Source: Alentia gelatinosa
Lineage: Eukaryota > Annelida > Polychaeta > Phyllodocida > Polynoidae
NCBI GenBank assembly: GCA_950022655.1
Contig: OX465589.1
Span: 27,085,626 to 27,149,625 of the forward strand
Direction of reading: 5' to 3'
Length of the DNA stretch: 64,000 bases
Shown here: one piece after another, positions 1-12,739 of the stretch
Numbering within the stretch: the first letter of the stretch is position 1
How the letters are laid out: each line of letters begins with the position of its first letter
Position numbers and translations under genes: made by a program
Notes under the pieces: model-generated
The model's input: the letters and a program-made list of their open reading frames with translations, nothing else
Databases searched by the model: none
Told to the model about the DNA's origin: nothing

Positions 1-971
1 GATGGGCCATGGAAGGAAGTTTCATGTGATTTCATGGGTCCATTCAAAGGAGGGGAATATATTCTTGTGGTATATGATGAGTATAGCCAGAAGTTGAAAT
101 TGTGTTCTCGACCTCAGCCAGAGCTACAATTCCAAAACTTGATGCAATATTTGCAAGGCAGGGTATCCCTGAAGTGCTGAAATCCGACAATGGACCACCT
201 ATCAACAGCCAAGAGTTTGCGGGATGGTCAAGATATGTTGGCTTCACTCATCAGAAGATCACCCCACTTTGGCCAGAAGCCAATGGAGAAGCTGAACGAT
301 TTATGAGGATACTGAATAAGGCAATTCGTGCTGCACAAGTGGAAAGAGGTAGTTGGAAGCAGGAAGTTTTCAAGTTCCTCAGACACTACAGAGCAACACC
401 TCATTCTACAACTGGACTCTCACCATCTGAAATGTTGAATTCTCAAAAGCTGCGAACATAAGTGCCAAAAATCACCACCAGTAAGAAGGTTAAGTTTGCT
501 GACAGGGTGGTACAAGCAGAGCATAGGGATCATCGTCTGAAAGAGTATATGAAAGAACTTGCTGATGCGCACAGACATACAGCAGAAAGTTCCCTGGATG
601 TTGGAGATCATGTGTTAGTGAAACAACCGAAGCTCAACAAGCTAACACCTCCATATGAAAGTACTCCATTTAGAGTTGTCAACAAGAAAGGAAGTATAGT
701 GACTGCCCAAAATGGTGACCACACCATTACCCGAAATTCTTCACATGTGAAGAAAATCTCCGGTGAATGTGCTTCCTCATATTTACCAGATATCATGATT
801 GAGACTGATTGCTCAACACAGGAAAATGCTTCTAAGATCAACAGTGAAGCAGCACCTGTTAGTGTTCCGACTCCAGTGAAGAGTCCACCCCAAGCACTAC
901 CCATGAGAGATCAATCTACACAAATTAAGACACCATCAGTGTGGCTAAAAGACTTTGAGACAAAATATTAG
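1..971 (+). pseudogene. Ty3/gypsy-type integrase, 3' part of pol, inactivated
   Basis: This is the integrase end of an LTR-retrotransposon polyprotein, cut by the window edge. The integrase core is visible: the first Asp in a CDFMGP context (about base 55), the second in KSDNGPP (about 185) and the Glu in ANGEAERF (about 290). A C-terminal domain follows with GDHVLVKQ and PFRVVNKKG, the usual chromatin/LTR-binding fold of this family. Two lesions break it: a frame change near base 84, between VYDEYS and the next homologous block, and an in-frame TAA at 459-461 after LRT. Coding resumes in the same frame and ends at 969-971. No LTR or polypurine tract was recognised downstream. The family assignment is firm; the clade within Ty3/gypsy was not determined. 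No intact protein can be made from this copy. Confidence 0.85.
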
Positions 972-1133
972 ACTCAGTCACACATAATCAAAGAGGCATC
1001 ATTGCCATGCTATACGAGATTATCAAAAATATTTGATACTATGTCTATCAAAACAAACATTTGATTTTCAGTTAAAAGTTATATTTCAGCAAATCATATT
1101 CTAAAAAAATTTGCTGTTTAAGAGCAAAGAGAC

Positions 1134-1590
1134 CACTGCACGAAAACCACCATTTTACATATATATACGCCATCGCGATAACGCACGTATCGGCTGTATC
1201 GTGGCTTGTTTATACTTGTATACACCTCTTATACGCGTCTACGTTTTGGGAGACAGTTTCCATACGTAGACGCGCGCGACTTGGCTGTCTTTCATGCCTG
1301 CCGTATTTAAGATAAAATATACTCTGCACAATATATATATGCCAGGCGTATATATGATTAAAAAAAAAAAAAAATTGCTACCCGCGGCCCACCCGGTCCT
1401 GTGGGTGTTGGTAGAGGATACACCAACACTGACCCGCCAGCCGCGACCTCCCAACCCGCACCATGGACATGTATATACGCCACTAGATAAGGCGTCTACG
1501 AGACGGATAACAGGTCTAACTTCTAGACGCAAAATCCTACTGTTAGATGCGTTTCGTATACATATGTAAAATAGTGATTTTCGTGCAGTG
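1134..1590. mobile_element. Short TIR element (MITE) with TACGCC words
   Basis: The ends are inverted: CACTGCACGAAAACCACCAT at the left matches the reverse complement of the right end, which finishes CGTGCAGTG, over roughly 30 bp with one or two mismatches. The interior has no convincing ORF. It is rich in TACGCC/GGCGTA and TACGCG/CTACG in both orientations and contains an A-run near 1360. It looks like a non-autonomous DNA transposon. The target duplication is unclear. A related, less well bounded segment lies at 36440-36615. Confidence 0.75.
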
Positions 1591-2575
1591 ACTGCTTCTC
1601 TACTTTCATCCAGGGTAGGGGTAATGAGGATATCCATCCATAACCACTTATTATCATTTTTTTCCCAACACCTTTCAAGCATGGGCAAACATGCCTCTTA
1701 AGTCTTGGAAAGTTGCTTCTAAAGTCTTTGAAATAGGTCATGTATGTTCTGTCACAAATCTCTGGACACCCCTCCACCCACCCCCTGTGATTTTTAGGCT
1801 GTGTCACACTTTTCAATCTACCCACCCCCACCCCCTAAGGGTGACAGAGTTTATGGACAGCCCCTAGTTATCTATGTGCAATATGCATACATAGCCTAGT
1901 TTGACGAACATGTAAACTACCGTGTTTTACATACTCTGAGAGATAACTGTGGATGTACTGCATCCAAATGCGAGAAACAGATCCATATAGAAATGTTCAT
2001 TAACTTGAAAACACATGAAAAGTGTGTCAGCCAGATCCCGGCGAAGCTGGTTGTAAGCCCGGCTGAGATCCACCTTCTTCATATGGACCCCTCAGCATTC
2101 AACCAGGCTCATCATATCCCTCGTGCTTGGTAGGATCTATGAACAGGCTGCCCCTAAATAAACTCCCATCATTGATCACAGATCCTTCATGATACGACAG
2201 ATACATTATCACTATGCAGTCGTTAGAGTTTTTTATTTTGGTCTGGTCATAAGGGATGACACCGGTTTGCCTGGACAGAACGGCCAAGTAATGAACTAAT
2301 GCATTCTGGGTGAGTTCTGTCATGATACATTTCTCCAGGGCCTTCGAATATGCTCTGGCACTGGCATGGGTGTAGGCTCAGGAGGAGTACATGTACATCC
2401 AAGGGTTATATATTAATGTAGTTCCTCAGGTGAGTTTCCCAGGCATGAAAATTGGGGCCCGAGGCAATTAGTGAATGGGCGTCTTTTAAGTTATAAATGC
2501 CTTCTGTAATAATCAGAGAATGTTGTTCTGCTTGCCGGGGCGTGAATTGCAACGCCTCTGGGATGCCGTGCTTAA
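1591..2575. other. No gene seen
   Basis: No supported coding region. Two C-rich stretches near 1770-1860 end in a sequence whose reverse complement begins GGGGCTGTCCATAAA, resembling the end of the small element at 7497-7678, so eroded MITE ends are likely here. Confidence 0.5.
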
Positions 2576-2818
2576 GTGGGATTCACACGATGGGATTCAT
2601 GTACCTATAACAGGGCTCAAAATCTCATGCGATTTTGTTCCTTTTTAGGGGGAAATGTCTCTAACAATTACAGGGGGAAAAACATGTCCCAGGGAAATGA
2701 AACCCTATAATTTAGACGAAGAAATTGTATTCGAGTACAGAATCTCAGCAGGATTTGTCTCACAAAAACACCCTGTGAGGTACATGAATCCTATCGTGTG
2801 AATCCCACTCAAGCCAAC
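2576..2818 (+). mobile_element. Palindromic MITE, copy 1
   Basis: Terminal inverted repeats start GTGGGATTCACACGATGGGA and extend about 31 bp. The flanks read TTAA (2572-2575) and TCAA (2819-2822), compatible with a decayed TTAA target duplication as made by piggyBac-like transposases. The same element lies inverted at 28214-28444 with alignable interior. No ORF; non-autonomous. Confidence 0.8.
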
Positions 2819-3040
2819 CCGTCATCTGCTGCACAATTAACTCCAGCAGATGGTAGAACACAGCCGATAAGTACATGAGGAGGGCACATCAAACGTGTTT
2901 TGCGTTGTTTTAATTATATAAATTTTTTTTTTTTTTTTGTGTTATTTGCGTTGTTGGCAGATCCAGAGCCTGCCTGCCAATGAAAGGGCTGAGCCACGGG
3001 AACCTCCTGGCGAGGCTGAGCCACTGCCACCTTGTGTTTA

Positions 3041-3601
3041 GCTTTTATTATCCACCTATTACGTAGTCTCCATAGGAAATGTATAGGGCACCTGGAATTC
3101 GCTACCCGGAGATTCTGGCATGTCAGAATCTCATGCAGGAGATTCCGGAAAAAAAGTCCCATCCAAAATTAGATCTAATCATAATGTTCTTCAAAATAAG
3201 TTTATTTAATGTTCATTTGATATTAATTATTTATATTCAGTCATAATAATCTCATTTACCATCAGAAATCACTATCATAATATGTTTTGCAGACCAAAAA
3301 CACGGACAAATAGCGAACTATATAACTGGCGTAACTGTACACCGAATTACACCCAAGCTTGAAAGTGCTGTGGCATTGTGGTGTAATCTGGAATTATATG
3401 CACTTTTTATTGCAATAGATTTATTGATCTTACAGGTGGATAATAAATACAATAAAGACTGGTTTTAATTACGAGTGCCTGCAATCTCCTAGTAGTTGAC
3501 GACGTAATATCCTCGCTAATCGCTCGGATATTACTGCGCGTCAACTACTCGGAGATTACGGCCACTCATTATCAAAACCAGTCATTATTGTGTATTTATC
3601 C
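3041..3601. mobile_element. Composite TIR element plus hairpin, copy 1
   Basis: The left end TTTTATTATCCACCTATTAC is inverted at about 3434 (AGGTGGATAATAAA). That internal end runs straight into a hairpin of about 165 bp whose arms read ATAAATACAATAAAGACTGG and its reverse complement near 3580-3601. The same arrangement recurs at 20984-21822 with matching ends but an interior I cannot align. Non-coding. Confidence 0.7.
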
Positions 3602-4128
3602 TTTATCTTAGCTTGGAAAAAACGTCCATAAGATTAACATTAGGAACTCCTTCTCAACAGGCTTGCGAGTATGATAACTCATTCTCAACGGGTGATAAAC
3701 AGATACATATTTCCAGATAAAATCAAGATAAAATCAGAAACATTTTCATGCTTAGTCTGAGTCCCCATTCGCCATCTCATTTAGAGTGCTTCAGAATATT
3801 CATTCGGCTATCGCCTCATTCATATTACTGCGCACTCCAAACTCGAGGGCGAACGATTACACAGACCAAACATTCATCAATTTCTTTCTTAGTACTCACC
3901 ATCATGTGTGGCTGATATAGGGAGAAGATGTTCTAACATAACTGGCAGACATGAACAACTGTGACACCAGTATGAGAGATGTTAAGGGCCTGCAGGTGAC
4001 AGCCATGGAAGGTGCTGCATGCAGTACAGAGAGGGTGGTATGCCATCTGGTGCATTTTCCTCACATCACACTTTTCAATGTCTTCAATATTTAACCCGAC
4101 CAGAGCTAATTTTGTGTAGCTCTGGTTC

Positions 4129-4255
4129 CGCGGGTAGCCGCTAGGGGGCACAGCGGCAAAGTACCCGCAGGGATAGCCCGATGGATATGCCTGGTTTCGG
4201 TAACCTCTCGAAGCGCATGCGCGAACCATAGACTGTAAATAAACAAGATGGCGTG
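4129..4255. promoter_or_regulatory. Possible promoter/insulator patch: CTCF-, NRF1- and YY1-like motifs
   Basis: CCGCTAGGGGGCAC (4138-4151) fits the CTCF core and lies in the loop region of a hairpin with arms GCGGGTA and TACCCGC (about 4129-4168). GCGCATGCGC (4213-4222) is a perfect NRF1-type palindrome, and ACAAGATGGCG (4243-4253) resembles a YY1 site. Clusters like this mark TATA-less animal promoters, but no transcript can be tied to it here. The first part is also copied near 14625-14700, so it may be repeat-derived. Confidence 0.4.
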
Positions 4256-4504
4256 GGTTACAGATCCGAAGGCAAGACCGAACCTGGTCGTGGGCGACCC
4301 TAACAGTACATTCCCGTATTGGGTCGGACTCGTCTGACTAGACCGAACCGTGATACCCTGTCAATAGACCCCTGTACGGTATCCCAGAATTCCTGCGCTC
4401 AGTTAGTTTCCGGTAGCCAGCGTGCGTTCTCCGAAAATGTAAACAATGGCCGCATCCCCACAGTTTTTCCGACTTTTTATTTCTAGTCTGTTGTTAATGG
4501 TCAA

Positions 4505-4760
4505 AGTAATGACACTGCTATAAGCTGACCAGATTAGTACATGAATAACCTGAGGAATATATCTATACCATTGATTTATATGGATGGTTGATGTATTATG
4601 GAAAAAATAAGAAACTACATAGAGGCAACCCGTCTAAACAGAGACTGTCACTTGGTTATCGTTCCGAGTTTCAGTTTACAATGGACCATAGTTTTCCGAT
4701 TTATAACCATTAAAACTGCCTGTAATTCGGGATTACAGAGTAAAATTCCCTAAACTATAC
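4505..4760 (+). repeat. Direct repeat flanking the 5457-9398 element, left copy
   Basis: Alignable, in the same orientation, to 9497-9715. The shared block includes TCTATACCATTG followed by ATGGATGGTTGATGT. The pair brackets the word-filled element, so the insertion lies within or beside a duplicated segment. Confidence 0.6.
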
Positions 4761-5349
4761 CCTTTCTATCATCGGATTCCTAATCCTAATGGATATAAAA
4801 GCCGAAAACGGCTGAAACAAGCGGTGTTCGTAATGTCCGCCGACGCTTTGATGCTGACAAATTACACTGTCACAGTGTCAATGTCACAGTAGCAATGTAT
4901 CTTAATAATGGTATCTTAATAATAATGTTCATCGGGAATGATATGTGACTGTTTTATTACCCTGGTAAACCTACATATTTACTTACATACAGATATAGCA
5001 CATCAAATATAAACCTGTATAAAGATACTGAAGCAAATGATCTACCAAAGATAGAATATGTAGGATACAACTACAATGGACTGGCAGAGAGGAATATAGA
5101 TAGGCTCAAAGGAAACCGCTCAAAGTGGCCTTCAATAACTGTATGGGCACAGCATTAGGAGTACGGAGACCTAGAGATTACTCAACTACTGTTAGTACTG
5201 ATTTATATATCGACTGTAAATTAAAGCCGCTAAAATACAGAAGGCTAATCCAACTATTAATGATAATACTTTGGTGGTCACATGACCGTGAGCATATAGT
5301 TACAAAAGATCAACATCTGACACGCATAGACCATAAAATAAACGGGGGC

Positions 5350-5445
5350 GGGACAACTGACCGAAATCTCAACTGACACAAGACAAGTGACATACGCAAA
5401 AACAGTGTGTCAGTTGTCTCACTGGTCAGTTGTCTCACCTTTGTG
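5350..5445. repeat. GTCAGTTGTC word cluster, left
   Basis: Contains GTCAGTTGTC at about 5409 and 5425 and its reverse complement at about 5353, next to the left TIR of the 5457-9398 element. The matching right cluster at 10050-10130 is largely inverted relative to it. Confidence 0.55.
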
Positions 5446-7496
5446 TTGGTCCTTTTATATGGGTCATTCCACCAGAAAATGTACTTTTGGTGAAAATCAT
5501 ACTTTTTGGGGGTTAATGGGCTATAATTTCATTATAAATGAATTTTTTAAATTTTTTTTTTTCTGTGCAAAGAAAACACCCTGCCCTTTCAGAAAATCAT
5601 TACTTTTATTGGTCTATCTGCATTTCTTTTTAATCTGTGGACTTTCAAAGTGAGAAATTAGCAAAAAAGTGCATGTCCTTTTGATATCTCTAAAGTTTAG
5701 CACTATTTCTTTTGTGGAAACTATTAATATATATTCCCTAATTGATTTATTTCCTGAAGTTATGTAAATTGGCTGTTGTTTAGTAGTATTTTCCCTTATT
5801 TCTAAGGCTCCGCAAATTTTTTAGGTGTATTTCAATGAAAAGTGTGCTTTTTCAGCAAATGCTATAGGTTATATTTGGCATAGCCTGATGACAATATATT
5901 TTAATGGTATACTTCCCAAACATGCACTTAAAACTCTGGACATACATCAATTTTTCACATATGTATATGATTTTAGGCCAACTGCAACAGGTTTTTTTTC
6001 CCAGCCGAATTACAAAAAAAGAAAAAGATTTTACACAATTGATATCACGGATGTGATGAGTTGCATTTAGCACTCTCCACTTCTCCATATTGGTGCTAAC
6101 TTGGTACAAAAATTACTGAATAATGTGGCCATAGGGTCCGTAGTGTAAGTGTAATAAAATGCTTCCAAAGTGCCTTCACTATGCGAGAACAGGGAAAGTA
6201 ATTTTGAAGGAATCTCGTCCGTGATATTTATCACGTCCGAGAGATCAATCGAAGGCGGGAAAGCTGATCACAAGAACCGGATGTTATCCCTTTTAACTGT
6301 GCATGCGCCTCCACTCCAGCGGTTCAGCGGCTTGAGGAGACATCCAGCTCATGTGAGTAGTCCAGATTTCTTCGATGCTAGCATTATTTTTCCATCCTGG
6401 ACATGATTTTCTGTGTTAATAGTGATAACTTGGAGTTTGTGATTCTGTAGAATCCATTTCCTTGAAAAGTTGACAAGTATTTACCGAAAGTTTGTGGTTT
6501 GAATAAAAGAGTAGATTGATGAGTTCCCAACATGGCCACTACTGGAAGGGTTGGGGGTATTTTCAATGTCTTTGTGAATTTTTCAAAAAAATTTGTTTAG
6601 CCATATCACGTCCGACATGGAAATTCTTCTTTCGATTGATCTATGAGAAAATGTGCAAAGAGGTGCAGAATATATATACATTACGATCTATTCCCAATGA
6701 CAAAATGTATGTTTAAAAGACTGTTTAGTATCTGGACTCAGGTTGTACACCTATCATGTGGTAATAGCCATCACGGACGTGATATGGGTGAAGTATTTTC
6801 ATCGAATTGACTAGGAACTATGTTTGAATGAGATTAAATTACAAGAATACAGTAACGAAAGTTGTTCATTATGTGCACCAAGTGTCATTTCATAAGTCTA
6901 GGGAGAAAAAGTGAAGAAAGTCCACATGTAAATATATTTTTTTCATACATTTTTGTAGCCGCCGTCACGTCCGATATATATATGTCGGACGTGATGCCCA
7001 GTTTGGTTTCATCTCATAACAAGTATGAAAATGAGGGTTAGGATCATCTGTTTTGATTTTTCTTATTGTTTGCCTATTGTACTCCATATCTAAACGAAAA
7101 TTGAAATGATTATGAGATTGAGCTACTACCTATAGTGGTTTATTTTCATGTCGGACATGATGCATGATTTTTCAAAACCATACCTGAACTATAAGACTTG
7201 GACAAACCTTGGATAAAATCACCTGGAATACTGAAGACGGTTATATTCTATGGTGTGATGAAAAAAATAAATCATTTTGAGGAAATCTTTTTTTGACATT
7301 TTTGGCAAAAATCTGATTTTGGTAATATTTTTGTTCTTACAGCCATCATATTAAGTTTGTGGGCAAAATATCTATTCTAGATATAAGTCTGAACAATAGT
7401 CATACAAAGAACACAATTTTTGAAAACAAATGTACCTTTTGAATGTTATTTAATAGGTAGTTTGCTAATTTTTTTGTTTTCTCTTTTTTCAGTTTT

Positions 7497-7678
7497 AGGG
7501 CTATCCATAAAGTATGTACACACAATATCTCAAATTTTCGACCCTACCAACCCCCCCCCCCCTACCTTATTTTTGTTCACAATAGAACACAGAAGTAGCC
7601 TATGCACAAAATTTTAACCACCCTATCCCCACTACCCCCCCCCCCCCTCAGTGCATACATACTTTATGGATGGCCCCC
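7497..7678. mobile_element. Small nested TIR element
   Basis: Inverted ends GGGCTATCCATAAAGTATGT and the reverse complement at 7652-7676 enclose two C-runs. It sits inside the 5457-9398 element, so it inserted later or hitchhikes with it. Non-coding. Confidence 0.65.
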
Positions 7679-7806
7679 TACATATGAGCCATACCTTGAA
7701 AGCATGGGGTGTAAACCGTTACCTATGGATGAGAGGAAACCTCCAAAGGACTCATCTAAGGACTGGAGGAACAAGAAGATAAGGAAAAAATAAAATTAAA
7801 AAGATA

Positions 7807-8850
7807 GAGAAAAGGTTTGCAGATGGTTCTTAGCACAAAATGTAAATGAAAAATGTACTCTTGTGTATTCTGAGTGGTATCAGAAGCAAGAGTTTGATAT
7901 TCTTTGCAGTTTTTCCCCAAAAATCAGGTCATTGGCATTTAAGGTACTCTTATATGTGGTTGAATTGAAGCTGATGTATATGTTTGCAAAACCAAAGAAG
8001 ATTTTCTCAGCAATTTGTACATATTTCATGTTTGTGATCAAGAAAGTGGAAGTTACTGGTCTGTCACGTCCGTTATTAAAAATATCACGTCCAAGAGATT
8101 TATGATGTACACACAAAATGTGGCATTTGGATGAATATTAAGGTTAAAGTTAGCGTTTTGGCATTTAAAAGCATAGAGAAAAGATTTGCAGACGTTTTTT
8201 TAGCACAAAATGTAAGTGAAAAATGTACTCTTCTGTATTGTGAGTGGCATCAGTAGTAAGAGTTTCATATTCTTTGCAGTTTTTCCAGACAAAAAAACAT
8301 GTCATTGGCATTTAAGGTACTATTATAGGTTGTTGAATTGAAAATCATGTATGAATTAGCAAAAACAAACAAAAGTTTTTCAGATTTTGGTCCATATTTC
8401 GTGTTTGTGGAAGTGGAAGTTACTGGTCTGTCACGTCCGTTATCAAGAATATCACGTCCAAGAGATTTATGATGTCTACACAAAATGTAGTATTTCAATG
8501 AATATTAAGGTTAAAGTTAGCATTTTTTGCATTTAAAAGCAAAGAAAAAAGGTTTCTAGACGGTTTTTAGCACAAAATGTAAGAGAAAAATGTGCTTTAC
8601 TTTATTCTGAGTGTGATCAGAAAGAAAGAGTTGGACATTCTTTGTAGTTTTTCAAGAAAAAAAACCAGGTCATTGGCATTTAAGATACTCTTATATGTGA
8701 TTGAATTGAAGATAATGTATGTATTTTCAAAAGGAAACAGGAACTTTTAATAATTTGGGACATATTTCAGATTTCTCATCAAGAAAGTGGAATTTACTGT
8801 TCCATCACGTCCGTTATTAAAAATATCACGTCCGAGAGATTTTTAAACCT
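7807..8850 (+). repeat. Three tandem ~368-bp units
   Basis: Unit starts at 7807, 8176 and 8544, each beginning GA(G/A)AAAA(G)GTTT-like and containing TCATTGGCATTTAAGGTACT-like text and a pair of TCACGTCCG words near the end. The third unit ends soon after 8835. Confidence 0.8.
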
Positions 8851-9496
8851 TTTTCCCAGAAGCTATTAGCTCAAGAAATAATGCATGGAACATCTTCTAA
8901 TTTGACATAGATCATGTATATAACCTATAAAAGTAATTCTGTGATTTAAAAACGTGAAACTTTTGTATTTAGATAGTGACAGAAAAAACAAAATTCATTT
9001 TGTAATCCCTTGGAAAACACCTTCTGTATGTGCATCTTTGAGGCAGCACAGAAAAAGATTGCATAAGTAGTTCATTATTTCCACTTGTCTATAATATCAG
9101 ACTATGCTTGACATACTGGGTACAAACTTGATGTCTTACAAAAAATAAAATATATTTCTCTATCATCAACTTTTGTATGAGTGTTTTTTTATATGTCGGA
9201 CGTGATGGCAATAATATTTACAATTTTTTGCAGCCTCACAAAAACTGACCCCCCACTAATATCCCAGTTGAATCATGTTTTCCTAAAACTTGAAAGTGTA
9301 TATTTTGCACACAAGTAAAAGAAAATTTGGTTTGGGCAAATTTATTTTTTTTACCCCTTTTTTACCAAAAGTACATTTTCTGGTGGAATGACCCATATGG
9401 CAAAATCTAAAGCAAACATTACTGCTACTAGCTGCCTATATTATTACCAGACCCATATCACTGTCCTAGTCTCTTGTTGATTAATCAGAATAACGA

Positions 9497-9715
9497 CTGT
9501 GCTGTAAGCTGTACATAATAATCTAGTAAAAAACTCAGGAAAATGTCTATACCATTGGTTTTTATGGATGGTTGATGTGTAGACCTACATAGTTTCTTCG
9601 AAAATATAATCAGTGTCAGTGGCCACAGTGTTACTGTATATTCCGACTTCTAATCATCAAAAGTAGGCTACATGTTAATTGATATTTCAAGTAAAATAAC
9701 CCGAACTTCTCATGT
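9497..9715 (+). repeat. Direct repeat flanking the 5457-9398 element, right copy
   Basis: Same-orientation counterpart of 4505-4760. Confidence 0.6.
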
Positions 9716-10049
9716 GTATCATCATGAACCTGTGTATCTAAATAGTTCGGAGTCTGCTTTTCTGTCTTAGGCTAAGCGTGGTTGTAGATCTTTCTGTCTG
9801 AAAAAATCCAATTTTGTGATCAAAAGTTATCAAAGTTTGAATGACACACGGGCGGCGGGTTCGGCCATGTATACATCAGGCAAATCTCAGGTCATAACTC
9901 TGTGAATATATCGCAGAGAAACACCAGATAATGACTAATAGATAGCTGGATACATGTGCCAAACTGCCATAAAGTTTATCTTTTGATTTTCGAAAGGGAA
10001 CAATGTTAATTTCCCGTTCTACGTTACGAGAATTGCCACGAGCACAACA

Positions 10050-10130
10050 TTGTGTCAGATGTCTCAGTCGGTGTGTCAGTTGTCCGACATGGGAGTGTGT
10101 TAATTGGGATTTTGGTCAGTTGTCCGACAT
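10050..10130. repeat. GTCAGTTGTC word cluster, right
   Basis: Words at about 10052 (one mismatch), 10075 and 10113. Its reverse complement aligns with the start of the 5350-5445 cluster. Confidence 0.55.
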
Positions 10131-12455
10131 TCCTTCCCAGCAAATACAAATACTCTAGGCTATTTCGATCACAATGAAATAGGACTACTGCAGTCTTTAT
10201 CAAATAGCCAGCTTAGGAGACTTTTTCAGCACATTACCTAAATAATTTGGTAACTGCAATTGGAAAACAAATTTGCTTATTCAAAATAGTTTTCTCATTA
10301 TAGTCCCTCAAAATCAGATATTTCACAGAAGTGGCTAGTATTACAGGCAAATGTTGTCGAAACATAGGCCTTTACTATACACTGACAGTCCTGGAGGGAA
10401 ACCTTCCGTTTTCACACAAAACACGATAGATGAACACTCACTTTGTAACAAACAAATACATTTTACATTCCTTCTCTAAATGCGATCAATCTCAGCTGTT
10501 GACATATCTTTTATCAGTGATAAGCTGCTCCAAAAGCTGTGTTATGATCAAAACAAACAATGGCGTCCGCCGGGTCCAAAACCGGAAACTCACGCGCGGC
10601 CGCCATTTTGCCATGCGCCCGCGGATGAGTCAAGGGTCTATATATAGAATGATATAAAAGGGAATATCTAGTTGGTAAACGATGAACTATACCATTTCTT
10701 TTCTTGGGGGCTGTCTTAAAGGCCCTGACAGTTCATTAATTTACTGGATGCACTGTCTTGTCAAGAAAGTGGAGTGCAAGCCACCAAACATAAACATGAC
10801 CAAGTGGGAAAGAAAACTGAGTAATGTAAATAACACTGTTTCAGAATATACTGTCACAAACCTAATTTGGAAAGGAAGTAATATAACACTGTGATCGTTG
10901 CTGAATAATTTACACATGGTGTCAGTCTATTTCTTAACTCTATGCACTGTTAGTCACTTGTCAAGCGCCTGCGGCCCCTATTATCGCTCAAGCAACTGTC
11001 AAAGTCATCAACGTTCATTTTCGATCAATGTATCAATTATGATAGAATATCACCTGCTATATATGCCTCTTCTAATTAAATTTCATCAGTTTAGTAGCCA
11101 ACTGTAGTATAATGTTCATGATTACCACTTTGCAACGACCGCAATCTCCGTTTGCATTTGAGAATCGAGCTGGTTTCTGGGCCTGTCGACCACATACGAT
11201 GATAACGCCAAAACCAGCATTCAACCACTGCCATAGCTGCACCCAGCGGGTACTACCTGCCTGTTATCGTTTGATACAGGCGGGTACCAGCCAAGGGGTG
11301 GGAAACCCTGCCGGCCTGGTTATCCGCCTACACTCGTCTCCGTGCTTCAGTGGCTGCCGGGGAGGTGCTCGCTCGACCTTGAGCCTAGACCTAGGTCAAA
11401 GGCATTGCCCCTTGAAGAACGCGAGTGAGACACCAGGGGTGCAATGATCACCCCTGACTAAAGGCCATGGGTCAGCCATGGCTATGGGTTTTGGGTTGTC
11501 TATAAGGCCGAGTAGTATCGGCAATAGATGCGATAAATGTTCGTTGTGTCGCTGTGGAGGATGATTAACTTGTCACAACGCATCTGACAAATATTATTGA
11601 AACTCTCAACGTTTATGGTCTTTTCTCCTGTAATTTGGATCTGAATGTTACTTTTTGACAGGGTTTACTCTTTCTTGGCCCTGTTCATCTCTGAGGACCA
11701 TGATTAATGGTGGCATGAGTTGAAATTAACCAAAAAGAACCAAAATTAATTCCCGAAATCCAAAATAACATGCTGAGCCTGTGAGGCGGAATTTACACCT
11801 GCTGCCAGAAAATGCAGCGATCAAATTTGGGGAAAATAAAGGTTGGTCCATGGTGCTCCCGATCAAACATCGGTATTGATTATCGGTGACCCTCCAAGGC
11901 ATTGACGCGTTGAGGACTGATTATATAATATACGCGCACCAACTATCCACATCTAGATTCAGGGTTTTGAAAAATCAAATGGTTCTTTTTAGCTAATTTC
12001 AAAGCGCTTTAAAATCGTTGGGGGCTTCTAAAATGGTGGTGTCATATTACGCAATTTGGATCTGGAAGTCGCTGCCAAGATCTGCAATTTTTCCGTTTAC
12101 ACTTACTGATATTTCATCGGAAATGTAAAATGATCAGTCGACGGTGTCAGATTATTGAATCTATGCGAAAATTGGTGGGTGAAAATTCAGCCTTAGAGTG
12201 CTGTTGCGCTAACTGTGCAGTGAAGTCACAACCGATTATGTACCCCTGACACACCCGGGGTCGTGTTGTCTGCCAGGATGCCGCTTATCCATTACATGTC
12301 ATCTTACAATGAAGCAAATGGTATAGTACGTCGACCGTGCCACAAAGGATAAATTGCAAATAAAGGGTGGAACCTTTAGATTTATGGGTGACGCTAAATC
12401 TCTGTACAAGTGTATGAATGCCATATAAAATTAAAGGTTTTATTCAAAACTATCT
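10131..12455. other. No gene seen
   Basis: Open frames are short, unrelated to known families and probably chance. Around 10560-10620 there is a CG-rich patch with AATGGCGTCCGCC and GCCGCCATTTTG, YY1-like motifs in opposite orientations, which could be a small promoter. The text at 11230-11500 is GC-richer without a recognisable product. Confidence 0.4.
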
Positions 12456-12460
12456 CTAGG

Positions 12461-12733
12461 CCCGGCCTCCACCTACTACAATATGGCTCCGATATGGTCT
12501 ACGATGGACCTTCAGATAAAAAAACAAATTGCGTCGGAAGGTCACCTAATATCGGGGCAGTTGACCACGTTTCTGCGATTAGACACAGATAAAAAACCCA
12601 TACATGGTGGATTAGCAAGTCTAGACATATGTCTACGATTATGCACCTTCCCGATATGTCTGCGATGTTTGCTTTTAGTATCGGTGCATATCGGTCTAAA
12701 TTTCTATCGTAGTAGGTGGACGCCAGGTCTAAA
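12461..12733. mobile_element. GGCGTCCACC-family MITE, CGATATG word
   Basis: Left end GGCCTCCACCTACTAC and right end GTAGTAGGTGGACGCC are inverted. The interior carries CGATATG/CATATCG and CTACGAT repeatedly. It aligns over most of its length with the truncated copy at 47209-47400. No ORF of its own. Confidence 0.8.
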
Positions 12734-12739
12734 ACAGTA

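Larger units (their letters stand above)
5457..9398. mobile_element. 3.9 kb TIR element filled with TCACGTCCG words
   Basis: Perfect 35-bp terminal inverted repeats begin ATATGGGTCATTCCACCAGA (5457-5491 and 9364-9398). There is no transposase-like ORF; open frames are short and unrecognised. The interior carries the word TCACGTCCG or close variants at about 6045, 6214, 6231, 6606, 6774, 6965, 6984, 7151, 8064, 8085, 8431, 8452, 8805, 8826 and 9196, in both orientations. A perfect inverted pair lies at 6965-6993. Three tandem units of about 368 bp (7807-8850) each carry two words 21 bp apart. The insertion site duplication is not obvious. It appears to be a large non-autonomous DNA transposon of unassigned superfamily. 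Confidence 0.75.

Noticed and set aside
1239..1831. Open frames overlapping the 1134-1590 MITE
   Set aside because: They run across the element's end and A-run, with no recognisable protein.
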